NCBI GenBank assembly: GCA_902543295.1
Contig: CACBXW010000001.1
Coordinates: 62,001-126,000, forward strand
Direction: 5' to 3'
DNA length: 64,000 bases
From: an uncultured Pelagibacteraceae bacterium
GTDB lineage: Bacteria > Pseudomonadota > Alphaproteobacteria > Pelagibacterales > Pelagibacteraceae
The notes beneath the pieces are model-generated. The model did not search any database. It was not told the origin of the DNA and worked only from the letters and a program-made list of their open reading frames with translations. Shown here piece after piece: positions 57,758 through 64,000 of the stretch. The translations under genes were made by a program, and so were the position numbers. How positions within the stretch are numbered: the first letter of the stretch is position 1; every line of letters begins with the position of its first letter.

Positions 57758-57804
57758 GATAGTCCTATCTAGCCATCTTTAGCTCCCGGTTTTTTAGGAC
57801 TATC
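57758..57804 (+). promoter_or_regulatory. Inverted-repeat leader upstream of the LysE-family gene
   Basis: GATAGTCCTA (57758-57767) and TAGGACTATC (57795-57804) are perfect 10-base inverted repeats around a 27-base spacer, ending 6 bp before the LysE start at 57811. Each arm is also part of its own small dyad (AGATA-GTCC-TATCT at 57757-57770 and TTAGGA-CTA-TCCTAA at 57794-57808), so alternative foldings or a two-site operator are possible. It would cover the ribosome-binding region. Confidence 0.5.
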
Positions 57805-57810
57805 CTAAAA

Positions 57811-58425
57811 ATGCTTCCCTTAGATTTTATCCTCTTTTTACAGATTATCATTTTTATGTTTATAACCCCAGGCACACCTAGAATCGTAATTATTTCATAC
57901 TCAATGAACTATGGTGTTCAAAAGTGTGTTTGGACTGCATTAGGAGATGTAACTGCGAACATTATTCAGGCAACTCTTGTAATATTTGTTATTGGATCTT
58001 TTTTATCTGATAATCCAACAATACTTAATACTTTAAAGTGGTTAGGTATCGCTTATTTAACATATCTTGCATATGATATTTATAAATCGAGACCTAAAGA
58101 TATAAATACAAAAGATATTTCCGATAAAAGTTTTTTTTCATTTTACAAAGATGGATTTTTAGTAGCAGGGACAAGTCCTAAAGCATGGATGTTCTTTCCA
58201 TTTATATTTCCACAATTTATTGATTTTAATTCTAATTATATTATTCAGTTTATTATTTTAATAACAACTTATGTTGTATTAGATTTTCTATCTTTGGTTG
58301 GTTATGCAATCTTGGCTAATAAATTAATTGTTTGGATCAAAGCTAATCCTAAAATCATAAATACAATTTCTGCTTGTGTTATTATTTTGATTGCAATAAT
58401 TATCGCATTTACTCAACAATACTAA
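57811..58425 (+). CDS. LysE/RhtB-family amino-acid exporter
   Basis: This is an inner-membrane exporter of the LysE superfamily, usually removing excess lysine, arginine, homoserine or threonine. The 204 residues have six predicted membrane segments, the conserved first segment ending FITPGTPRIVIISYSMNYG, and the second family region TLKWLGIAYLTYLAYDIY. The specific substrate is unknown. The leader carries an inverted repeat that could control it. It is followed by the ABC transporter operon after 88 bp. Confidence 0.9.
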   Translation: MLPLDFILFLQIIIFMFITPGTPRIVIISYSMNYGVQKCVWTALGDVTANIIQATLVIFVIGSFLSDNPTILNTLKWLGIAYLTYLAYDIYKSRPKDINTKDISDKSFFSFYKDGFLVAGTSPKAWMFFPFIFPQFIDFNSNYIIQFIILITTYVVLDFLSLVGYAILANKLIVWIKANPKIINTISACVIILIAIIIAFTQQY

Positions 58426-58513
58426 TGCTCATTGCGTTACTACTCCCACTTGCAATTAAATAGTTTTTGTTATTAATTTAAACTTTATTAATTAATTAAT
58501 TAAAGGGGAATAA

Positions 58514-59752
58514 ATGAAAATAAAAAACATTTTAATTACATTTGTTTCTGCAATAGCATTATTATTTTCAACTTCAGTTGTGTCATTTGCAAAAGTTGTT
58601 GGAGATAAAATTATTTTAGGTGCTGCAATCTCTTTAACTGGTAAGTATTCATCTAATGGTGTTCATACTCAAAACGGCTATAACATGGCTGTTGATAGAA
58701 TTAACAGCATGGGTGGAGTAAAAGTTGGGGGAAAAACTTATAAGTTTGATATTATTTATTACGATGATGAGTCAAACCCAAAAAGAGCAGCTCAGCTAGC
58801 AGAAAGATTAATCTCACAAGATAAAGTAGAGTTCATGCTTGGTCCATACAGTTCTGGTTTAACAAAAGCGATCGCACCAGTAACAGAAAAATATGGTGTA
58901 CCAATGGTTGAGGCTAACGGTGCTTCTAGATCTTTGTTTACGAAAGGTTACAAATATCTATTTGCGGTATTAGCACCAGCAAACTTATATCTTGATGTAG
59001 CAATAAGAACAGCCGTTGAGTTAAATGGCGGAAAAGGCGTAAGAATTGCACAAGCTTTTGAGCAAGATGCATTCTCGCAAGATGTAAGATTAGGTATTTT
59101 AGATGCAGCTAAAGAAACTGGATCAGAAATTATAATCGATGATAAACTTCCAAAAGAGCTTAATGATATGGCTGCTACACTAGTTAAAGTGAAACAAATG
59201 AAGCCAGATGTATTGGTTGTTTCAGGTCATACAAAAGGAGCTTTGACAGCTATAAGACAAATTTCAGAAATGAAAGTTGATGTTCCGATGTTGGCAATGA
59301 CACACTGTGATGCTGCAAAATTATCAAAGCAACATGGTAAAAATTCTCAATATGCATTATGCGCTTCACAATGGCATAAAACTTTAACTTACAAAGATGA
59401 TTTCTTTAAAGACGGTATGACATATGCAGCAGATTTTGAAAAAGAATTTGGCTATGATCCGCCATATCAATCTGCAGAGTCTTCAGCTGCACTGTTAGTA
59501 TTTAAAGATGCTTTTGAAAGAGCTAATACTTTTGATCAGAAAAAAGTAAGAGATGCTCTTGCTGCAACTAACATGCAAACATTCTATGGAAATATTAAAT
59601 TTGCACCTGGTGGTCAAAATGTTGACAAACCAATGGTACTTTTCCAAGTAATGTGTGATGATGCTGGTAAGTGTGAAAATAAAGTTGTTGCTCCATTAAA
59701 ATGGGCTTCAGCCGAATTAATACACCCAGTACCAAAGTGGTCTGAAAGATAA
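58514..59752 (+). CDS. livJ: Branched-chain/amide-type ABC transporter substrate-binding protein
   Basis: This is a periplasmic binding protein of the Peripla_BP_6 (LivJ/UrtA/AmiC-like) family. The 412 residues have a signal peptide (about 1-26, ending VVSFA) and the family start KIILGAAISLTGKYSSNG with the NGYNMAVDRINSMGG helix, then YDDESNPKRAAQLAERLIS. The second lobe continues to the C terminus. Length and sequence resemble the group that binds amino acids or amides rather than classical LivJ. Ligand is not assignable by eye. An AGGGGAATA ribosome site precedes it. A strong terminator follows. Confidence 0.93.
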   Translation: MKIKNILITFVSAIALLFSTSVVSFAKVVGDKIILGAAISLTGKYSSNGVHTQNGYNMAVDRINSMGGVKVGGKTYKFDIIYYDDESNPKRAAQLAERLISQDKVEFMLGPYSSGLTKAIAPVTEKYGVPMVEANGASRSLFTKGYKYLFAVLAPANLYLDVAIRTAVELNGGKGVRIAQAFEQDAFSQDVRLGILDAAKETGSEIIIDDKLPKELNDMAATLVKVKQMKPDVLVVSGHTKGALTAIRQISEMKVDVPMLAMTHCDAAKLSKQHGKNSQYALCASQWHKTLTYKDDFFKDGMTYAADFEKEFGYDPPYQSAESSAALLVFKDAFERANTFDQKKVRDALAATNMQTFYGNIKFAPGGQNVDKPMVLFQVMCDDAGKCENKVVAPLKWASAELIHPVPKWSER

Positions 59753-59764
59753 AAAAAAATAATT

Positions 59765-59794
59765 AAGCCCCCTAGAAATAGGGGGCTTTTTTTT
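59765..59794 (+). terminator. Strong rho-independent terminator after the binding-protein gene
   Basis: AAGCCCCCTA (59765-59774) pairs with TAGGGGGCTT (59779-59788), ten bases with a GAAA tetraloop, followed by a T run to 59794. An A run before the stem would allow it to work in both directions. It would limit read-through to the permease genes and keep binding-protein mRNA in excess. Confidence 0.9.
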
Positions 59795-59814
59795 ATAGAA
59801 ATCAAAATTAAATT

Positions 59815-60708
59815 ATGGATTTTTTAGTCTTCCAATATCCAATGATAACCATTCAAGCATGTCTTGATGGACTTTTACTTGGAATATTATTTGCATTAAT
59901 TGCTTATGGAATGGCACTCCAATGGGGTGTTATGAATATAATTAACATTGCACAGGGAGACCTTGTTATATTGGGTGGTTACATTGCATATTTTATGTAT
60001 TTATATGGAATTCATCCAGCTTGGGGAGTAATTGTCTCTCCTATAATTATGTATTTTGTTGGTATTGCAATTTATAAATTAGTTATAAATAAAGTTGTAG
60101 ATAGAGATCTCTTTATTTCAATATTAGCAACATTTGGAATTAGCATTCTTTTCATGCAGTTAATGAACTTTGCATTTGGTGCAGATGTTGTATTAGCTAA
60201 CTCAGGATATGGAACAACTATGTTATTTGATAATAATGTTGTTCTGCCAAACTCTAAAATATTTTCTGCTTTTATAAGTATTGTCTTTGCAATTTGTTTA
60301 GTAGTTTATATGAAAAGATCAAAATTAGGTCGTGCAATTAGAGCAACAGCTCAAAATGCAAGAGCCGCAAAGATTTTAGGTGTTGATACTGAAAAAGTTT
60401 ATGCAGCAACCTTTGGAATAAATGCAGCATTATGTGGTGTGGCAGGAGCTTTAATTTCAATAACTTTTACAATTCATCCTTATATGGGATTACCTTACAC
60501 TATAAGATCATTTATGATTGTAATTGTTGCAGGATTAGGAAATTTACCTGGAGTAGCTATGTCAGGTATGGGATTAGGAATATTTGAAGAATTTGCAGAT
60601 TACATTCTTGGTACTGAATTTAGAATAGGATCAGTATTTTTATTATTAGTTTTAATTTTAGTTTACAGAAGATTTAAACTTTCAAGAAAGAGAGAGTATT
60701 TAAAGTGA
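59815..60708 (+). CDS. livH: Branched-chain amino-acid type ABC permease LivH
   Basis: LivH is one of two membrane subunits of the importer. The 297 residues have about eight membrane segments and the BPD_transp_2 features: GLLLGILFALIAYGMALQWG at the start, INIAQGDLVILGGYIAY, and the cytoplasmic EAA-like loop RSKLGRAIRATAQNARAAKILGVD. It begins 20 bp after the terminator hairpin ends. The stop overlaps the start of the following 60-residue protein. Confidence 0.95.
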   Translation: MDFLVFQYPMITIQACLDGLLLGILFALIAYGMALQWGVMNIINIAQGDLVILGGYIAYFMYLYGIHPAWGVIVSPIIMYFVGIAIYKLVINKVVDRDLFISILATFGISILFMQLMNFAFGADVVLANSGYGTTMLFDNNVVLPNSKIFSAFISIVFAICLVVYMKRSKLGRAIRATAQNARAAKILGVDTEKVYAATFGINAALCGVAGALISITFTIHPYMGLPYTIRSFMIVIVAGLGNLPGVAMSGMGLGIFEEFADYILGTEFRIGSVFLLLVLILVYRRFKLSRKREYLK

Positions 60709-60887
60709 GAAAAGCTAAAATTAAAGACGATAATGGCAAACTGATAGAAATAGATATTGAAAAGTTTAAAAAACATTTAGATGAATATCATTCAACAGGA
60801 TCTAGTCTTCATGAAGAAAATGGACATTATTTTACAGTTGATAAAGATTTTAGAGATAAAATAGAGAATTTATATGAACAAAAATAG
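60705..60887 (+). CDS. Small 60-residue protein embedded between livH and livM
   Basis: I do not recognise this soluble protein, which starts at a GTG and has 60 charged residues without membrane segment or signal. The sequence DDNGKLIEIDIEKFKKHLDEYH followed by GHYFTVDKDFRDKI suggests a small alpha/beta fold. The GTG overlaps the livH stop by 4 bp and the end overlaps livM by 14 bp, which argues that it is translated as part of the operon. It could be an accessory or regulatory subunit; nothing in the sequence proves this. Confidence 0.7.
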   Translation: MRKAKIKDDNGKLIEIDIEKFKKHLDEYHSTGSSLHEENGHYFTVDKDFRDKIENLYEQK

Positions 60888-61926
60888 TTGGATTTTGTAT
60901 ATAGGAATTTTGGTATTTGGTTTAGTTGCACCGTTTATTTTTCCGGCTTTTAAAGTTCAATTATCAATTCTGTGTGTATTGATTGTTCTAGCAACTACTT
61001 GGAATATCCAAGGTGGTGAAATGGGCTATAATACATTTGGAAATATTTTATTTTATGGCTTGGGAATGTATCTTTGTGCATCCGTTCAAGTTGGTATGTT
61101 TTTTCCGTTAGCTGAGTGGACTGAAAGTGGTGGTGAAAAAACTTTCGTTCACACACCTTCACAATTCTTTCAAGGTATGGCAGCTGGTCTGGTAGTTGCA
61201 GCCGTTGTTCCTACTATAGTTGCCGGATTAATAGGTTATGCAATTTTAGGATTAAGAGGTCATTACTTTGCAATTTGTACATTAGGTTTAGGAGTTGCAG
61301 CAGGAGAAATTTCTGGAGGTATTGAGATTATTGGAGCTGGACAGGGCTTTACCACTCCTCCTTTTCCAAACATAGGAGGTCTTGAGGCAAGAGGTGAATT
61401 TTTTTATTTTTTAAGTTTTGGAGCACTCGTACTAACTTTCATTGCTGTACGAGCAATTTACACAACAAGGTTTAGATTAATTCTGAATGCAATCAGAGAT
61501 AATGAAGATAAAGCTGAAGCAATGGGAATTGAGACTATGAAATACAAAATAACTGGATGGATGATCTCAGCTTTCTTTTGTGGTCTTGCAGGTGGAATAA
61601 TGGGAGGTTTAGTTGGTTATATCGACTCAACTGATGTTGCATTTGATGGAAGAGAAATGGGTGTATTTATGGTTTTAATGGCAATCCTTGGAGGTAAGGG
61701 AACTTTATGGGGCCCAATTATTGGTGCAACTTTATTTCACTTTTTTAAAGAAGGTTTTTGGACATTCTTCCTTGGTTGGCAGTATGTTGCATTAGGAGTT
61801 TTAATCGTAGTGATAGTAATTTATTTTCCAGAGGGATTAATGGGATGGTTAAGAGAAAAATATCCAGAAAGATTTGGTGAGGTTGTCGATGAAGCTGATC
61901 GAAAAGCACAGGTGGAATTAAAATGA
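60874..61926 (+). CDS. livM: Branched-chain amino-acid type ABC permease LivM
   Basis: LivM is the second membrane subunit. The 350 residues have about ten membrane segments and the family segments ATTWNIQGGEMGYNTFGNILFYG, GLRGHYFAICTLGLGVAAGEI, and the cytoplasmic loop RFRLILNAIRDNEDKAEAMGI. A longer periplasmic loop (EWTESGGEKTFVHTPSQF) follows the second or third segment. The start overlaps the small protein, and its stop overlaps livG by 4 bp. Confidence 0.95.
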   Translation: MNKNSWILYIGILVFGLVAPFIFPAFKVQLSILCVLIVLATTWNIQGGEMGYNTFGNILFYGLGMYLCASVQVGMFFPLAEWTESGGEKTFVHTPSQFFQGMAAGLVVAAVVPTIVAGLIGYAILGLRGHYFAICTLGLGVAAGEISGGIEIIGAGQGFTTPPFPNIGGLEARGEFFYFLSFGALVLTFIAVRAIYTTRFRLILNAIRDNEDKAEAMGIETMKYKITGWMISAFFCGLAGGIMGGLVGYIDSTDVAFDGREMGVFMVLMAILGGKGTLWGPIIGATLFHFFKEGFWTFFLGWQYVALGVLIVVIVIYFPEGLMGWLREKYPERFGEVVDEADRKAQVELK

Positions 61927-62663
61927 GCATCTTAGAAGTCAACAATGTAAGTAAATCATTTGGTGGTGTTAAAGCTAATGTTGACATTTCAATGTCGGTT
62001 GAAAAAGGAAAGATAGTTGGTCTTATAGGACCTAATGGATCTGGTAAAACTACTTTATTTAATTCAATTGTTGGTACTTATCCAATAGACAATGGTTCAA
62101 TCAAGTTTAATGGAAAAGAAGTATCAGAATTACCGGTACCAGTAATTGCAAAACTGGGATTATTGAGAACATTTCAACAAACTAGAATTTATGGAAAATT
62201 AAATTGTGTAGATAACATGCTTATCAGTCACAAAGGTAGTGATGAAAGTTTGTTTAAAATTTTCTCAAAAATTCCAAAAGAGCTCACAGAAAAAGCAGAA
62301 AACTTACTTAATTTTGTTGGATTGTATCAAAAAAGAAAACTTAGGGCAGGCGACCTTTCTTTTGGACAACAAAAGTTATTAGAACTTGCAATGGCACTAA
62401 TGAATGAGCCAGAAATGCTATTATTAGATGAGCCAACAGCAGGTATTAATCCTACTTTAATTAATGGAATTATTGATAGACTAATCAAAGTTAATCAAGA
62501 TTTTGGAATAACATTGCTGGTTATTGAGCACAATATGAGAGTAATTATGCAATTAGCTGAAGACATATTTTGTCTTGCTCATGGCAAAATGCTTGCAAAT
62601 GGCACTCCTGAAGAAATTAAAAATGATAAAAGAGTAGTTGATGCATATTTGGGGGCTCAATAA
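61923..62663 (+). CDS. livG: ABC transporter ATP-binding protein LivG
   Basis: LivG is one of the two ATPases of the importer. The 246 residues have the Walker A motif GPNGSGKTTLF, the signature LSFGQQKLLELAMAL, the Walker B MLLLDEPTAGINP, and the H-loop VIEHNMRVIM typical of LivG, with the C-terminal ANGTPEEI region. ATGA overlap with livM and TAATG overlap with livF. Confidence 0.96.
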   Translation: MSILEVNNVSKSFGGVKANVDISMSVEKGKIVGLIGPNGSGKTTLFNSIVGTYPIDNGSIKFNGKEVSELPVPVIAKLGLLRTFQQTRIYGKLNCVDNMLISHKGSDESLFKIFSKIPKELTEKAENLLNFVGLYQKRKLRAGDLSFGQQKLLELAMALMNEPEMLLLDEPTAGINPTLINGIIDRLIKVNQDFGITLLVIEHNMRVIMQLAEDIFCLAHGKMLANGTPEEIKNDKRVVDAYLGAQ

Positions 62664-63448
62664 TGTCTAATCAATACGAAGTTTTGGGAAAAGCACCTGG
62701 TGCAGAAGATCTAAAAAACTTATCTTCTGAAGATATTCATTTAACAATAAAAAATTTAAATGCTGGATATGGTAAAATGGAAATTTTACATAATTTTGAT
62801 TTATTTGTAAGCAAAGCACAATCATTATGTTTAATTGGTCCAAATGGAGCAGGCAAATCAACAATACTTCACTCAATATATGGTTTTACAAATATTTTCT
62901 CAGGTAAAATAGAAATTGATGGAAAAGAAATAACAAACTTAACCCCGGCTGAAAAATTAAAGTCAGTTGGCATAGCTTATATTCTGCAAGATAATTCAGT
63001 TTTTCCAGATATGACTGTTGAAGAAAATTTGTTAATGGGTGGTTTTATCAAAGATAAAACAGAAGAATCATATCAAGAGGCAGAAAAGATTTTAGATAAA
63101 TATGAAAGATTAAGGAACAGAAGAAACCAACCAGCAAAAGTTTTATCAGGTGGTGAAAGAAGATTATTAGAAATATCTAGAGCTTTAGTAATGAAGCCTT
63201 CAGTTCTTTTAGTTGATGAACCTTCTATTGGATTAGAGCCGAGATATATTGACATGGTATTTGAAATTTTGGGAGACTTACAAAAAAATGAAAAAAAAAC
63301 AATTATTCTAGTTGAGCAAAACGCCAAAAAAGGTTTAGAGTTTTCTGATATTGGATATGTATTAGTATCTGGCCAAACTGCAATAGCAGGAAGAGGTGAT
63401 GATTTGCTTAAAAATGATGATGTTGGACGTCTATTCTTAGGCGGATGA
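62663..63448 (+). CDS. livF: ABC transporter ATP-binding protein LivF
   Basis: LivF is the second ATPase. The 261 residues begin with about 23 extra residues (QYEVLGKAPGAEDLKNLSS) before the usual start ITIKNLNAGYGKMEILH-like strand. The Walker A is GPNGAGKSTIL, the signature LSGGERRLLEISRAL, the Walker B VLLVDEPSIGLEP and the H-loop ILVEQNAKKGLEF. The stop overlaps the start of the AzlC-family gene by 4 bp (ATGA). Confidence 0.95.
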   Translation: MSNQYEVLGKAPGAEDLKNLSSEDIHLTIKNLNAGYGKMEILHNFDLFVSKAQSLCLIGPNGAGKSTILHSIYGFTNIFSGKIEIDGKEITNLTPAEKLKSVGIAYILQDNSVFPDMTVEENLLMGGFIKDKTEESYQEAEKILDKYERLRNRRNQPAKVLSGGERRLLEISRALVMKPSVLLVDEPSIGLEPRYIDMVFEILGDLQKNEKKTIILVEQNAKKGLEFSDIGYVLVSGQTAIAGRGDDLLKNDDVGRLFLGG

Positions 63449-64000
63449 TTAATTCAAAATATTTTTTTAAAGGAATTCTTTGTGCAAAAGAATTCGATAG
63501 CCCTGCAATCGCTCTTGGTTTAAGCTTTTTAGCAATTGGTGCTTTATTAAAAAATTTAGGTTTTACAATTCAAGAAAGTATTTTTTCTACCTTTTTAACT
63601 TATGCATTACCTGGCTCACTTGTGATGGCAGAATCGATTCTGATTGGCGTTTCGTTACTAAATTTATTTTTTGCAGTTTGGTTAGTTAATGCAAGATTGT
63701 ATCCGATGACTGTATCATTAATGCCATTGTTAAAGCACCAAAGTCAACCAAGATGGAAGTATTATCTTTCATGTCATTTTGTTGCAGTATCTTCGTGGTT
63801 AATTCTTAAAAATAATTATAAAGATATTGAAAAAAAATATAGAGTTGATTTTTGGATAGGAATTGGAACTGCAACTTGGTTGATAGCAATTTTTTCAACT
63901 ATCTTAGGTTATTACTCTGCTGATTTCTTAAATAGAGAAATGATGATTGGGTTAGCTATAATTAATCCAATTTATTTTACTTGTACAATGATAGGAGTGA
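63445..64000 (+). CDS. azlC: AzlC-family permease (3' partial)
   Basis: This is the membrane subunit of an AzlC/AzlD-type branched-chain amino-acid exporter. The frame runs open from the ATG at 63445 to the window end (185 codons seen). It shows the family layout: LGLSFLAIGALLKNLGFTIQESIFSTFLTYALPGSLVMAES-type N-terminal helices and a LLNLFFAVWLVNARLYPMTVSLMPLL segment that corresponds to the AzlC V-N-x-R-x-x-x-Y-x-x-S motif. It overlaps livF by 4 bp, so the exporter is in the same operon as an importer for related solutes. The rest, and any azlD, lie beyond the window. Confidence 0.85.
   Translation, partial: MINSKYFFKGILCAKEFDSPAIALGLSFLAIGALLKNLGFTIQESIFSTFLTYALPGSLVMAESILIGVSLLNLFFAVWLVNARLYPMTVSLMPLLKHQSQPRWKYYLSCHFVAVSSWLILKNNYKDIEKKYRVDFWIGIGTATWLIAIFSTILGYYSADFLNREMMIGLAIINPIYFTCTMIGV

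Noticed and set aside
58487..58503. TTAA tandem repeats before the binding-protein gene
   Set aside because: Simple AT sequence of the kind expected in such a genome; no dyad with unique sequence was seen beyond the repeat itself.

Overview
This 64 kb window is chromosomal DNA from a very AT-rich, gene-dense alphaproteobacterium, most likely a SAR11 (Pelagibacterales) cell. The support is low GC, near-absent intergenic DNA (no gap exceeds about 200 bp), one-to-four-base start/stop overlaps inside operons, the alphaproteobacterial type of IlvB and LeuA, and familiar gene content: Amt transporters, a branched-chain amino-acid ABC system and a small type IV pilus set. I saw no rRNA, tRNA, CRISPR array, IS element, phage gene or plasmid origin. 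The taxonomic call is inference from composition and content.

Layout. 1-6976: a Deg-family protease (5' end outside the window), miaA, then the branched-chain amino-acid genes ilvB-ilvN-ilvC-leuA. 6981-12446: the rod-shape operon mreB-mreC-mreD-mrdA(PBP2)-mrdB(RodA). 12447-14666: a GAF-PP2C phosphatase (minus strand) and the prepilin peptidase pilD. 14709-23613: two large surface beta-barrel proteins with Asn/Gly-rich repeats, flanking a MoxR/DUF58/transglutaminase operon. 23626-32258 (minus strand): pilT, fimT-like, pilV, pilW, pilX, a secreted unknown and pilY1. 32413-39764 (plus strand): a fused pilM-pilN, then pilO, pilP, pilQ, pilB and pilC. 39761-41803: an RsbW-like kinase and STAS antagonist (minus strand), then two pilin genes and a small membrane protein. 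41868-46673: two ammonium transporters, each fused to a PP2C/SpoIIE phosphatase, separated by a periplasmic HMA protein and followed by a decayed remnant of a third phosphatase tail. 46874-51497: DadA-like oxidoreductase, DMT exporter, Wzy-like polymerase, 2-hydroxyacid dehydrogenase. 51557-57690: aceE, HDAC-like deacetylase, msrB, an inverse-autotransporter barrel with a secreted partner, a glutaredoxin and a TIGR03643 protein. 57811-64000: a LysE exporter and a complete branched-chain/amide-type ABC transporter running into an AzlC-family permease cut by the window end.

How it fits together. The type IV pilus is nearly complete: peptidase, both ATPases, platform, alignment complex, secretin, minor pilins, tip protein and two pilins. 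The most interesting feature is that components of a partner-switching pathway are interleaved with it. There are three PP2C phosphatases (one with a GAF sensor, two built onto ammonium channels), one anti-sigma-type kinase and one STAS antagonist, all within about 34 kb. No GlnK/PII gene accompanies the Amt genes. I propose, as inference, that the Amt-PP2C proteins are ammonium transceptors that dephosphorylate the STAS protein. That would be a PII-independent nitrogen-sensing route, possibly controlling pili or uptake genes. Other unusual points are a PilY1 whose vWA domain appears split by a beta-propeller insertion, a lipoprotein-type PilQ, a barrel protein with a C-terminal coiled-coil tail, and a passenger-less inverse autotransporter.
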